A stretch of 64,000 nucleotides of DNA, taken from contig MWCQ01000010.1 of assembly GCA_002070105.1 (NCBI GenBank), positions 37,297 to 101,296 of the forward strand, read 5' to 3'. Every line of letters starts with the position of its first letter. Positions within the stretch are counted from its first letter, which is position 1. Source of the stretch: Firmicutes bacterium ADurb.Bin193 (GTDB lineage Bacteria > Bacillota > Clostridia > Monoglobales > Firm-18). A program made the position numbers and the translations under genes. The notes under the pieces were generated by a model. The model was given only the letters and a program-made list of their open reading frames with translations, did not search any database and had not been told where the DNA came from. Shown piece after piece: positions 9,702-18,867 of the stretch.

Positions 9702-11627
9702 TCAGCTCTGAAGCTTTGTATAGTTCAAAAGCCCGCCAGCGAGCACTATCGCGCGCTGTCTTGCGGAGAGGTCGGCTTCAAGCGGTATTTTTACATTCTT
9801 GGTTTTATTAAACAGTACTATCGGCTCGCCGTTCTTTATTACCCTTTGAATATCCTCCAAAACAAGGACATCGCCCTCGTCAACCCGGTCATACCCTTGA
9901 GGGTCTTTGAAGGTCAGCGGTAAAATACCCGAATTTATAAGGTTTGCCATGTGAATACGGGCAAACGACTTTGCGATAACCGCCTTTATGCCGAGGTACA
10001 GCGGAACCAGTGCGGCATGCTCTCTTGACGAGCCCTGCCCGTAGTTTGAGCCGCCTATGATAAAGCCACTGCCTTTTTCCTTCGCCCTTTTTGGGAAGTC
10101 GGGGTCGCAGGGCACAAAGCAGAACTCCGAAAGATACGGAATATTCGAGCGGTATGGTAAAAGCTTTGCGTTTGACGGCATAATATGGTCCGTTGTAATA
10201 TTGTCGCCCACCTTCAAAAGCGCCTCCGCCTCTATCTCTGCGGGAAGGCTTTTGTTTATGGGGAAGGGCTTGATGTTCGGGCCTCTTACAACCTCTACAT
10301 CATTTCCTTCTGGTGCAGGCGGGACTATCATATTATCGTTAACCAAAAACCTGTCGGGAGCCTCTATTACAGGGGGCTTTCCGAGAGTTCTCGGATCGGT
10401 AAGCTCGCCTTTAATCGCGCTTACCGCCGCGGTTTCGGGACTTACGATATAAATCTGTGCGCTGACCGTTCCGCTTCTGCCCTCAAAGTTCCTGTTGTTT
10501 GTGCGAAGCGACACGGCATTGGTCCTCGGCGACTGTCCCATTCCTATACACGGCCCGCAGGCGCTTTCAAGAATCCTCGCGCCCGCGTCTATCATGTCGG
10601 ACAAAGCGCCGTTTTGGGCAAGCATATTCAAAACCTGCTTGGAGCCGGGGCCTATTACAAGGCTTACCTCGGGGTGAACCGTCCTGCCCTTCAGGATTTT
10701 CGCAACGGTCATCATATCCCGATATGACGAATTTGTGCAGCTTCCGATAAACACCTGGTCAACCTTTATTTTACCTACATTTTCTACTGTGTCAACATTG
10801 TCGGGCATGTGAGGCTTTGCGGCAAGAGGCACAAGTGCGCACAAATCAATCATTATTTCGTCGTCATACTTAGCATCGGGGTCTGCCTTAAGCTCTGTCC
10901 AGTCGCCCTCTCTGCCCTGTGCCTTAAGAAATTCGCGGGTAATCTCATCGCTTGGGAAAACAGATGAGGTTGCGCCGAGCTCCGCGCCCATATTTGTAAT
11001 GGTCGCCCGTTCGGGAACGCTGAGCGTTTTAACGCCCTCGCCCGCATACTCGATTATATAACCAACTCCGCCCTTAACGGACAGAACTCTTAAAACCTCT
11101 AAAATAATGTCTTTTGCCGAAACCCAGTCGCCAAGCCTTCCCTTAAGGTTAACCCTCATAATTTTCGGCATGGAAAGGTGGTACGCCCCTCCGCCCATCG
11201 CAACGGCGACATCAAGACCGCCCGCACCTATGGCAAGCATACCTATACCTCCGCCCGTGGGGGTGTGGCTGTCGGAGCCCAAAAGAGTTTTCCCCGGAAT
11301 TCCGAATCTTTCAAGATGAACCTGATGGCATATTCCGTTGCCCGGGCGTGAAAAATAAATGCCGTACTTCGACGCGACCGTCTGAATATATTTGTGGTCG
11401 TCGGCATTTTCAAAGCCTGTCTGAAGCGTGTTGTGGTCGATATAGGCAACGGATTTCTCCGTTTTAACGCGCGGAATACCCATCGCCTCAAACTGCAGAT
11501 ACGCCATTGTACCCGTAGAATCCTGCGTAAGGGTCTGGTCAATCCTTATTGATATATCCTCTTTCGGCGTCATTTCGCCGCTTAAAAGGTGCGCCTTAAT
11601 GATTTTTTGTGCAATGCTGTATCCCAT
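9702..11627 (-). CDS. acnA: Aconitate hydratase (short, 641-residue type)
   Basis: A 641-residue aconitase, shorter than the roughly 900-residue AcnA of Bacillus and close in size to the mitochondrial/Aquifex-type enzymes. The three [4Fe-4S] ligands are visible: GSCTNSSYRDM (about 310) and SACGPCIGMGQSP (about 370). The swivel domain follows with VGDNITTDHIMP and GSNYGQGSSREHAA. It interconverts citrate and isocitrate. It is first in an acn-icd unit and has a good promoter at 11645-11672. The start ATG 11627 follows a GGGGG site. Together with icd it forms the citrate-to-2-oxoglutarate branch. Confidence 0.95.
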   Translation of the reverse strand: MGYSIAQKIIKAHLLSGEMTPKEDISIRIDQTLTQDSTGTMAYLQFEAMGIPRVKTEKSVAYIDHNTLQTGFENADDHKYIQTVASKYGIYFSRPGNGICHQVHLERFGIPGKTLLGSDSHTPTGGGIGMLAIGAGGLDVAVAMGGGAYHLSMPKIMRVNLKGRLGDWVSAKDIILEVLRVLSVKGGVGYIIEYAGEGVKTLSVPERATITNMGAELGATSSVFPSDEITREFLKAQGREGDWTELKADPDAKYDDEIMIDLCALVPLAAKPHMPDNVDTVENVGKIKVDQVFIGSCTNSSYRDMMTVAKILKGRTVHPEVSLVIGPGSKQVLNMLAQNGALSDMIDAGARILESACGPCIGMGQSPRTNAVSLRTNNRNFEGRSGTVSAQIYIVSPETAAVSAIKGELTDPRTLGKPPVIEAPDRFLVNDNMIVPPAPEGNDVEVVRGPNIKPFPINKSLPAEIEAEALLKVGDNITTDHIMPSNAKLLPYRSNIPYLSEFCFVPCDPDFPKRAKEKGSGFIIGGSNYGQGSSREHAALVPLYLGIKAVIAKSFARIHMANLINSGILPLTFKDPQGYDRVDEGDVLVLEDIQRVIKNGEPIVLFNKTKNVKIPLEADLSARQRAIVLAGGLLNYTKLQS

Positions 11628-11644
11628 TGGTTAACCCCCGATTT

Positions 11645-11672
11645 AGTATAGCTGTATTATTAAAAGTGTCAA
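11645..11672 (-). promoter_or_regulatory. Sigma-A-type promoter of acn-icd
   Basis: On the minus strand TTGACA (complement of 11667-11672) and TATACT (complement of 11645-11650) are separated by 16 bases, about 18 bases upstream of the aconitase start. A second TTGACA lies further upstream but has no clear partner at normal spacing. Confidence 0.7.
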
Positions 11673-11719
11673 ATGTACTTACTTAATTTTATTGAATCAA
11701 AAGAGAAATGTCAAGGCTT

Positions 11720-12685
11720 TTATCGCTCTTCCCTGAAATAGTTGATGCCGATGCAACGGGGCTGGGCGTTAACGGCGGATTTTCTTATTGATGTTATAAC
11801 TATAACGGCGGCGGTTACCGCAAAGGGAACCATCGCAAAAAACGCAGTCGGAATATTTATAACATCCTTTGGTATGTAAAACCTTAAAACATCAAGGCTT
11901 CCGAATACGAATGAGCCTAAAATTGTCCTGTACGGGCTCCACCCCGCGAATATAACAAGCGCAACGGCTATCCAGCCGAGGCCGTTAACGCAGTTGTTGG
12001 TCCATGTCCCGCCACATATCACTACTGCAATGTATGCGCCGCCGAGGCCGCATATTCCGCCGCCCGTAACGATATGTATATACTTATACAGTACTACTCT
12101 TATCCCGGCCGCATCTGCGGCGGCGGTGTTTTCACCCACTGCGCGAAGGTTAAGCCCCCGCCTTGTGCGGTTTAGATATATCCCGCCGAGAATGGCAAGC
12201 AAAACCCCGAAATATACAAATATATTATACTGAAAAACAAGCCTTCCCAAAACAGGCATGTCACTTAAAACGGGAATATATATCCCGCCGAAAAACCGCG
12301 TAATATTATCGGACAAAACCGCCGCGCGGTTGGGCGCCTTCATAATAAGCGCCTCGCCGATATAATTCGCAAAGCCCGCGCCGAAGATGGTAAGGGCAAG
12401 ACCCGTCACATTCTGGTTTGCAAAAAGCGTAACGGTAAGGAAGGCGTAGACAAGCGCGCCCGCCGCGCCGCCGAGAAAGGAGCATAAAAGTAAAAGAAAG
12501 GGGCTTTGGGTGTGGTAGCCCGCGACAAAGCCGCATATCGCGCCCATATACATCATTCCCTCAACGCCGAGGTTCAGATGCCCCGCCTTTTCGGTTATAA
12601 TCTCGCCCAGCGTACCGAAAAGCAGGGGTACGCCCGCCAAAACCGACGCAAAGATAAAACTTATCACATAATCATGCTGTCCCAT
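11720..12685 (-). CDS. ABC transporter permease, BMP/Nup nucleoside importer type (second permease)
   Basis: A 321-residue integral membrane protein with eight to ten hydrophobic segments. It belongs to the branched-chain permease family (BPD_transp_2); the stretch LGEIITEKAGHLNLGVEGMMYMGA is typical of the second permease of guanosine/nucleoside importers such as Bacillus NupQ/YufQ. It is the last gene of the xpt-BMP-ATPase-permease-permease set. Its ATG overlaps the stop codon of the preceding permease by one base (TGATG), implying coupled translation. Substrate is inferred from the binding protein and xpt linkage, not from this protein. Confidence 0.9.
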   Translation of the reverse strand: MGQHDYVISFIFASVLAGVPLLFGTLGEIITEKAGHLNLGVEGMMYMGAICGFVAGYHTQSPFLLLLCSFLGGAAGALVYAFLTVTLFANQNVTGLALTIFGAGFANYIGEALIMKAPNRAAVLSDNITRFFGGIYIPVLSDMPVLGRLVFQYNIFVYFGVLLAILGGIYLNRTRRGLNLRAVGENTAAADAAGIRVVLYKYIHIVTGGGICGLGGAYIAVVICGGTWTNNCVNGLGWIAVALVIFAGWSPYRTILGSFVFGSLDVLRFYIPKDVINIPTAFFAMVPFAVTAAVIVITSIRKSAVNAQPRCIGINYFREER

Positions 12686-13776
12686 CAGCGCGCCTCCCTC
12701 CTCAAAACAAGCCTGTACCGCGTGAAAAATTCAAAACCCAAAACAAAAAACAGTATAATGCCCTGCAAAACCGCCGCCGCGGCGGAGGAAATCATAAACC
12801 TTGACTGTATGAAGCTGATGCCCTTTTCAAGAATGGAAAACAGCGCCGTTACAACCAAAATCATGGGTGCGCTTAGGTTGGCAAGCCACGCCACGATTAT
12901 CGCGGTAAAGCCGACGCCGCCGGCAACCGTATCGGTAAGCGTTCTGTCCGTTCCGGAAGCCTGAAGCATCCCCGCAAGGCCGCACACCGCGCCGCTTATA
13001 AACATGGTGCGCATCATTATTCTTTTAACATTCATACCCGCATACCTTGCGGTGTTTTCGCTTTCGCCCACAACCCTGAGCTCATAACCGCTTTTTGTAA
13101 AATTTATATATATGTAAACCGCAACGGTAAGCAAAAGCGCGACAATCCAGCCCGCCTGAATACCCAAAACAGAGCCCAATCTCGCATTGTCGCTGAATCG
13201 GGCAATCTGCAAAAAGCCCAGGGCGTTGGGGTCCTTCCACGGCCCCTCCCGAAGATACTGAATCATATACTGCGCTATATAGTTAAACATGAGCGTTAAA
13301 AGCGTTTCGTTCGTTCCGAACCTCGATTTGAAAAAAGCAGGTATTCCCGCCCAAATTCCTCCCGCAACAATGGCGGCAAGCGCCATCACCGACATAAGCA
13401 CGGCATGGGGCATGGTATTTTTATACAGCGCAAAATATGAGGCGGCGATTGCGCCGACGATTATCTGTCCCTCTGCGCCTATGTTCCAAAACCTCATGCG
13501 AAACGCAAGCGTTATTCCGAGAGATGAAATAAGCAGAGGTATCGCAACCTTAACCGTTTCCTGAAAGCTCATTTTAGTACCCAATGCGCCTTTAACCATG
13601 AAAAAATATACCGAAAAGGGGTTGTGACCCTGTGCGGCGATAAAAAGCCCGCCCGCAACAAGCGCAAGCACCGTTGCGCAAACCTTTAGGGCAACGGTTT
13701 TGGGCTTTGAAAGCCCCTCTCTTTTCGCAATGCGGATAAGAGGCTCTTTTCTTTTGTGTTTTTTTATACCGCCCAC
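12685..13776 (-). CDS. ABC transporter permease, BMP/Nup nucleoside importer type (first permease)
   Basis: A 363-residue membrane protein with a basic N-terminus (KKHKRKEP) and about ten hydrophobic segments. FRMRFWNIGAEGQIIVGAIAA is the typical signature of the NupP/YufP-type permease (WNIGAEGQ). The GTG start at 13776 has GGGAGG nine bases upstream. The gene begins 15 bases after the ATPase gene and shares one base with the following permease gene. It would form the membrane channel as a heterodimer with the 11720 product. Confidence 0.9.
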   Translation of the reverse strand: MGGIKKHKRKEPLIRIAKREGLSKPKTVALKVCATVLALVAGGLFIAAQGHNPFSVYFFMVKGALGTKMSFQETVKVAIPLLISSLGITLAFRMRFWNIGAEGQIIVGAIAASYFALYKNTMPHAVLMSVMALAAIVAGGIWAGIPAFFKSRFGTNETLLTLMFNYIAQYMIQYLREGPWKDPNALGFLQIARFSDNARLGSVLGIQAGWIVALLLTVAVYIYINFTKSGYELRVVGESENTARYAGMNVKRIMMRTMFISGAVCGLAGMLQASGTDRTLTDTVAGGVGFTAIIVAWLANLSAPMILVVTALFSILEKGISFIQSRFMISSAAAAVLQGIILFFVLGFEFFTRYRLVLRREAR

Positions 13777-13791
13777 GGCACATACCCTCCC

Positions 13792-15312
13792 TTATGCCCC
13801 CGCCTCAAGTTTAGAACCCGTCATCAGAAGCCCTATTTCATCCTTCGTCGCGCTTTTTGCATCAACAATGCCCGTTATCCTGCCGTCATACAAAACCATA
13901 ATCCTGTCGCAAAGCTCAAGCAGGACATCTAAATCCTCTCCTATAAAAAGGATTCCCACACCCTTTTGTTTTTGCTCATTCAAAAGGTCGTATATGGTAT
14001 AGGACGAGTTTATGTCAAGACCCCTTACGGGATATGCGGTTACGAGAACATTTGGCTTTGACTCGATTTCTCTTCCCAAAAGCACCTTTTGGACATTCCC
14101 GCCCGAAAGACGGCTGACGGGGGAGTCAAAGTCCGACGCTACTATATCAAGCTTTTTGACAAGTCTTTTCGCAAGCTCTGCGGGCGGCTTTCTGTCAATG
14201 AACAATCCCTTTTTTGACCGATAGCTCTTCAAAAGCAGGTTGTCCACAATCCCCATTGACGCTACAAGCCCCATACCGAGCCTGTCCTCCGGAATAAAGC
14301 TCATGCTAATTCCCATTTTTATTATTTCATCGGGAGTTTTCCCTACGATATTTTCAAGTTTGTAAAGTATTGCGCCCTTTTCCACGCCGTGAAGCCCCGC
14401 GATAGCCTCGCAAAGCTCCTTTTGTCCGCTTCCCGCAACGCCGGCAACGCCGAGGATTTCACCGGCATTCAAAGAAAAGCTGATGTTATCTATTGCTTTT
14501 TTGCCCTCATCGTCAATCACCGTAAGGTGATAGACCTCCAAAAGACTTTCATTTCCCGCGGGTTCGGGGCGGTTTATGGAAAGCTCAACGGGACGGCCGA
14601 CCATCAGGCTTGTAAGACTTATCGCATCCGTTTCGCTTGTCACAACATCCGCAACGCTCTCGCCCTTCCGAAGCACGGTAACCCTGTCGCTTATCTCCAA
14701 AACCTCATTTAACTTGTGGGTAATTATTATAATCGCACAGCCCTCTTCCTTCATTCTGCGCAAAATTCCGAAAAGCTTTTCGGTTTCCTGAGGCGTCAAA
14801 ACCGCGGTAGGCTCGTCCAGTATAAGTATTTTTGCGCCGCGGTACAAAACCTTCAGTATTTCAACCGTCTGCTTTTCGCTTACCGACATATTGTGAACCT
14901 TTTTGTTTAGGTCTATTTCAAAACCGAAGCGGGTGCAAATATCCTCTATCCCCCTCGAAAGCGAGGATGTGCCCCTTCCTTCCTTCCGTTTGGTTCCCAA
15001 AAGAATATTGTCGCGCGCGCTTAAAACATCAACAAGTTTAAAATGCTGATGTATCATTCCGATCCCAAGCTCAAAGGAATCCCTTGGCGAGGTTATATAT
15101 ACTTCCTCCCCATAAATAAAAATCGAACCGCTGTCGGGGCGGTATATCCCCGAAAGCATGTTCATCAAAGTAGTCTTCCCGGAGCCGTTCTCGCCGAGCA
15201 GGGCGAGAATCTCGCCCTGCTTTGCGAAGAGGTTAATTTTATTGTTTGCAACAACATTGCCGAAGCTTTTGGTGATTTCCTTAAGCCGGATAGCGTATTC
15301 CGCTTTTTTCAC
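13792..15312 (-). CDS. ABC transporter ATP-binding protein with two ATPase domains (nucleoside importer)
   Basis: A 506-residue protein with two tandem ABC domains, as in sugar and nucleoside importers. The first has Walker A GENGSGKTTLMN and the D-loop region LILDEPTAVLTPQE. The second has the degenerate Walker A GVAGSGQKELCEA and signature LSGGNVQKVLLGREI. In the second Walker B region the usual DEPTRGLD reads VTAYPVRGLD, so the second site lacks the acidic Walker B/catalytic pair; asymmetry of this kind is usual for NupO/YufO-type proteins. The start is GTG 15312 with a weak GGGTGAT site. It lies 22 bases after the binding-protein gene. Confidence 0.94.
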   Translation of the reverse strand: MKKAEYAIRLKEITKSFGNVVANNKINLFAKQGEILALLGENGSGKTTLMNMLSGIYRPDSGSIFIYGEEVYITSPRDSFELGIGMIHQHFKLVDVLSARDNILLGTKRKEGRGTSSLSRGIEDICTRFGFEIDLNKKVHNMSVSEKQTVEILKVLYRGAKILILDEPTAVLTPQETEKLFGILRRMKEEGCAIIIITHKLNEVLEISDRVTVLRKGESVADVVTSETDAISLTSLMVGRPVELSINRPEPAGNESLLEVYHLTVIDDEGKKAIDNISFSLNAGEILGVAGVAGSGQKELCEAIAGLHGVEKGAILYKLENIVGKTPDEIIKMGISMSFIPEDRLGMGLVASMGIVDNLLLKSYRSKKGLFIDRKPPAELAKRLVKKLDIVASDFDSPVSRLSGGNVQKVLLGREIESKPNVLVTAYPVRGLDINSSYTIYDLLNEQKQKGVGILFIGEDLDVLLELCDRIMVLYDGRITGIVDAKSATKDEIGLLMTGSKLEAGA

Positions 15313-15334
15313 ATCATCACCCGTCAGATTAATT

Positions 15335-16450
15335 TTACTGAACCTTTACATTTTCAACAAACCAGTCAATCGAGGTAATCTCGCCGTCGGTAAGCCTTGA
15401 GCCCTTGGCAACCCTCTCCTTGCCCGTATTGTCCTTTATCGGTCCGTCAAAAACATCGAATTCGCCGCTTATTATCTTAGCCCTTGCCTCGTCAATCTTC
15501 TGCTGCGTTCCCTCGGCAACATTGGCGGAAAGCGGTGAAATATCAACCAAACCTTCCTTCATGCCGTCAAAATAGTTTTCGCTCTTCCATGTTCCGTCAA
15601 TAACCTTCTGGACGGCTTCTTTATAGTATACTCCCCAGTTCCAGATGGGAGCGGTAAGGTGTGCCTTGGGTGCTTCCTCGGTCATGTCCGCATTGTAGCC
15701 TACGCCCCAAACGCCCCTCTCCTCTGCGGCCTTTTGCGGCATTGCGGTATCCTGATGCTGAGCTATAACATCACAGCCCTTGTCAAGAAGAGATATCGCG
15801 GCTTTTCTTTCTAAATCAGGGTTGTACCATGTCTGTGTTTCGACAAACAGAACCTGTGCCTTCGGGTTAACGGACTGTACCCCAAGCGCAAACGCATCAC
15901 AGCCTCCTACAACCTCAGGAATTTTATATGCGCCGACATAGCCTATTTTGTTTGTTTTTGTTTTAAGTCCGGCAGCTATACCCGAAAGATAACGCGCCTG
16001 ATAAATTCTTCCGAAATAATTGTTGAAGTTTGTATCGTTGCTCTTAAAGCCCGAGCAATGTGAGAATATAACATCGGGATATTCCTTTGAAAGCTCGTCC
16101 ATATAGTTCATGTAACCGAAACTTGTTCCGAAAATAATTTTACAGCCTGCTTCGATCAGTTCCTTGATAGCCGCTTCGCAAGCGCCGTCTTCGGGAACAT
16201 TCTCTTTTTTAATAACCTGATCATCCGAAAGTCCAAGCTCTTTTTGCATATAAATCGCACCCTGGTCATGTGCGTATGTATAGCCCTTGTCGCTTGTCGA
16301 GCCGATATAAATAAAGCCAACCTTGATATCGGACTTTGCACTATACTGCTCGGGATTATTCCCGCCTCTTTGGACAACCGTGCACGCCGTCGCTGAAACC
16401 GCCAACGCAACAGCAAGCATCAAAACCAGAATTTTCGAGACCTTCTTCAT
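15335..16450 (-). CDS. BMP-family substrate-binding lipoprotein (probable purine nucleoside receptor)
   Basis: A 371-residue lipoprotein with a lipobox near residue 23 (VSATAC). The mature part is a BMP/PnrA (TmpC, Bacillus NupN) binding domain: KVGFIYIGSTSDKGYTYAHD opens the domain, GYVGAYKIPEV and VWGVGYNADM are typical ligand-region motifs. PnrA-type proteins bind purine nucleosides. GGAGG precedes ATG 16450 by nine bases; the TTG three codons further up touches the ribosome-binding site and is not used. The gene follows xpt by 26 bases and starts the transporter block, which supports purine nucleoside as the cargo. Confidence 0.92.
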   Translation of the reverse strand: MKKVSKILVLMLAVALAVSATACTVVQRGGNNPEQYSAKSDIKVGFIYIGSTSDKGYTYAHDQGAIYMQKELGLSDDQVIKKENVPEDGACEAAIKELIEAGCKIIFGTSFGYMNYMDELSKEYPDVIFSHCSGFKSNDTNFNNYFGRIYQARYLSGIAAGLKTKTNKIGYVGAYKIPEVVGGCDAFALGVQSVNPKAQVLFVETQTWYNPDLERKAAISLLDKGCDVIAQHQDTAMPQKAAEERGVWGVGYNADMTEEAPKAHLTAPIWNWGVYYKEAVQKVIDGTWKSENYFDGMKEGLVDISPLSANVAEGTQQKIDEARAKIISGEFDVFDGPIKDNTGKERVAKGSRLTDGEITSIDWFVENVKVQ

Positions 16451-16476
16451 CTGCAACAACCTCCGTTTTATAATAA

Positions 16477-17064
16477 TTATATTTTAACATTTGCCTGTCT
16501 GTATGTAATGATTCCGTTGTAAACAGACTCGACAATTGCTAAAGACTCAACCCTTACGCCGCTGCCGCGCAAAAGCCTGCCGCCGTCCTGAAAGCCCTTT
16601 TCGATAACAATTCCGACCCCCGCAAGAGTAGCCCCCGACTGTTCGATTATGTCCTTTAAGCCCATAACCGCCCTTCCGTTGGCTAAAAAATCGTCAATGA
16701 TTAAAACGATATCATCAGGTGAAAGAAAGTCGCGGGAAACACGGATTTTATATGTTGTATCCTTTGTGAAGGAAAAGACATCGCTTGAGAAAACATTGTC
16801 ACCGATATTGCGGGCTTCACCCTTTTTCGCAAATACAACGGGAACGGAAAAATACTGGGCGGTAATACACGCAACCCCGATACCGGAGGCTTCGATTGTC
16901 AGAATTTTTGTTATGCCCTCACCGTCGAAAATCCTTTTGAATTCCTTGCCGATTTCGTTTAAGAGGTCAACATCTATCTGGTGGTTCAAAAACATATCAA
17001 CTTTTATTATATCGTTGCCGATAACCTCGCCCAACTTTGATATCTTGTTTTTCAGAAGCTCCAA
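16477..17064 (-). CDS. xpt: Xanthine phosphoribosyltransferase
   Basis: A 195-residue type I phosphoribosyltransferase. The PRPP-binding loop reads VLIIDDFLANGRA (about 125-137) and the N-terminal ELLKNKI plus TKILTIEASGIGVA match the Xpt family. It converts xanthine (and less well guanine) to the nucleotide, a purine salvage reaction. The start is a TTG at 17064 with GGTGGTG a few bases upstream. Unlike Bacillus xpt-pbuX there is no recognisable guanine riboswitch; instead a dyad overlaps the putative promoter. The four transporter genes follow directly, so uptake and salvage are likely co-expressed. Confidence 0.95.
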   Translation of the reverse strand: MELLKNKISKLGEVIGNDIIKVDMFLNHQIDVDLLNEIGKEFKRIFDGEGITKILTIEASGIGVACITAQYFSVPVVFAKKGEARNIGDNVFSSDVFSFTKDTTYKIRVSRDFLSPDDIVLIIDDFLANGRAVMGLKDIIEQSGATLAGVGIVIEKGFQDGGRLLRGSGVRVESLAIVESVYNGIITYRQANVKI

Positions 17065-17109
17065 AAAAACACCACCGCATCAATAAGAAATAGAAGAAAG
17101 TAAAACAAA

Positions 17110-17151
17110 AAATATCTCACATAATTTTATCATATCCGTGAGATATTTCAA
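17110..17151 (-). promoter_or_regulatory. Dyad overlapping a putative xpt promoter
   Basis: AAATATCTCAC (17110-17120) and GTGAGATATTT (17138-17148) form an 11-base perfect inverted repeat with a 17-base centre. On the minus strand a TTGAAA (complement of 17146-17151) and TAAAAT (complement of 17124-17129), 16 bases apart, lie within it. It may be an operator for the xpt operon. Read as RNA on the minus strand the hairpin is followed by a T-rich run, so it could equally terminate sigG transcription. Confidence 0.5.
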
Positions 17152-17232
17152 TACCCAATTTGCATATTTTAATACTTTTTGAAGTTTTTTATCGAATTTT
17201 GGTATATAACAGCTGATTTAATTCAGCGGTTA

Positions 17233-18003
17233 CTAAATATACTTTCTCATATGCAAAAGCGCCGACTTTTCAAGTCTTGAAACCTGTGCCTGAGATATGC
17301 CTATTTCGTCCGCAACCTCCATTTGGGTTTTTCCCTCAAAAAAGCGCAGTGTCAGTATATATTTTTCCCTCTCTCCGAGCCGTTTCATTGCCTCTTTTAG
17401 CGAGATTTCCTCAAGCCAGCCGTCGTCGTGACTTTTTTCGTCCTTAAGCTGGTCCATGACATACAGAGCGTCGCCGCCGTCATGGTACACCGGCTCATAG
17501 AGTGAAATAGGGTCCTGAATCGCATCGAGCGCGATAACGACATCCTCTTTGGGAATATCAAGCTCCTTTGCGATTTCGTTTATTGTCGGTTCCTTGGAGT
17601 TTTGGGTCGTCAGCCTCTCCTTAACCGCCAAAGCCTTGTATGCGGTATCGCGCAGGGAGCGGCTTACCCTTATTGAGTTGTTGTCACGAAGATAACGCCT
17701 TATTTCGCCGATAATCATGGGGACGGCGTATGTCGAAAACTTTACATTCTGGGATGTGTCGAAGTTGTCTATCGCCTTTATAAGACCGATGCACCCTATC
17801 TGAAAAAGATCGTCAACATACTCTCCTCTGTTGTTAAACCTCTGGATAACGCTTAAAACAAGCCGCAGATTCCCCTTTATATAGTCCTCCCGCGCTTTTG
17901 CATCACCCTTTTTTATCCTCTCGAAAAGTTCATCCTTCTCAGCGTTGGAAAGTACGGGAAGCTTAGCTGTGTTAACGCCGCAAATCTCCACCTTGTTAAT
18001 CAT
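17233..18003 (-). CDS. sigG: Sporulation sigma factor SigG
   Basis: A 256-residue sigma-70-family factor of full length. The N-terminus MINKVEICGVNTAKLPVL is the SigG-specific leader. Region 2 reads DLFQIGCIGLIKAIDNFDTS and KFSTYAVPMIIGEIRRYLRD; region 4 has the helix-turn-helix KTQMEVADEIGISQAQVSRLEK. SigG drives late forespore genes. It lies 89 bases after sigE, as in Bacillus and Clostridium. GGAGGTG precedes ATG 18003. Confidence 0.98.
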   Translation of the reverse strand: MINKVEICGVNTAKLPVLSNAEKDELFERIKKGDAKAREDYIKGNLRLVLSVIQRFNNRGEYVDDLFQIGCIGLIKAIDNFDTSQNVKFSTYAVPMIIGEIRRYLRDNNSIRVSRSLRDTAYKALAVKERLTTQNSKEPTINEIAKELDIPKEDVVIALDAIQDPISLYEPVYHDGGDALYVMDQLKDEKSHDDGWLEEISLKEAMKRLGEREKYILTLRFFEGKTQMEVADEIGISQAQVSRLEKSALLHMRKYI

Positions 18004-18092
18004 AAAAACACCTCCGAAGGAAATCTAATAACTACGGTATAAGCCATCAAATACCTTGCTTTAGTTATTGTTTCCTCAAGAGGCGTTTTTAT

Positions 18093-18800
18093 TCAGTTAA
18101 CCATCTTTGCAATCTCTTTTTTTAATCGACTAATTATGCGCTTTTCCAAGCGGGAGATATATGACTGGGATATTCCGAGCATATCCGCAACCTCTTTTTG
18201 AGTTTTTTCATCCTCGTTTCCAAGCCCGAACCGAAGCTCCATAATTCTTGTTTCCCGTGCGGAGAGCTTTTTCATCGCCACCAAAAGAAGCTCCTTGTCA
18301 ACCTCCTCCTCTATATTTCTGTGCACCGTGTCGCTTTCCGTGCCGAGAACATCCGAAAGCAAAAGTTCGTTTCCGTCCCAGTCGGTGTTTAGCGGCTCGT
18401 CAATCGAAACATCGTTTCTCGAACAGCTGTTTTTGCGGATATACATAAGTATTTCGTTTTCTATGCACCGTGATGCGTATGTCGCAAGCTTTATGTTCTT
18501 CAGCGGGTTAAAGGTGTTTACAGCCTTTATAAGGCCGATCGTTCCGATTGATATTAAGTCCTCAATGCCTATTCCCGTATTTTCAAATTTTCTGGATATA
18601 TACACGACAAGGCGCAGGTTGCGTTCGATTAAAATTTTTCTTGTATCTACGCTGTCCTTTGCCCTGCCGAGTTTGTTCAAAAGCTCCTTCTCCTCCTCTG
18701 CCGAAAGAGGGGGAGGCAGAGCTTCACTTCCTCCTATGTAATGCAGACCTTCCTTAAACAGCAGTACGATTTTTTTCCAAATGCGGATTACAGTATTCAT
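18093..18800 (-). CDS. sigE: Sporulation sigma factor SigE (pro-sigma-E)
   Basis: A 235-residue sigma factor for early mother-cell transcription. The pro-sequence (about the first 20 residues, [18 protein letters not shown]) is followed by [14 protein letters not shown], the conserved region at the SpoIIGA processing site. Region 2 reads [20 protein letters not shown] and [15 protein letters not shown]; region 4 ends with [27 protein letters not shown] lies seven bases before ATG 18800; an ATG eight codons upstream has a poorly spaced site. spoIIGA precedes it by 67 bases. Confidence 0.98.
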   Translation of the reverse strand: MNTVIRIWKKIVLLFKEGLHYIGGSEALPPPLSAEEEKELLNKLGRAKDSVDTRKILIERNLRLVVYISRKFENTGIGIEDLISIGTIGLIKAVNTFNPLKNIKLATYASRCIENEILMYIRKNSCSRNDVSIDEPLNTDWDGNELLLSDVLGTESDTVHRNIEEEVDKELLLVAMKKLSARETRIMELRFGLGNEDEKTQKEVADMLGISQSYISRLEKRIISRLKKEIAKMVN

Positions 18801-18867
18801 GTTAAAACCCTCTGCGTCCTTCATGTTTTAGGCGCATTCCCCTTTCATTAAAACTTTATTCACTTTG

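Noticed and set aside
17065..17230. Guanine riboswitch upstream of xpt
   Set aside because: A GATATG lies in the leader, but the paired stems and the conserved loop sequences of the purine aptamer are missing.
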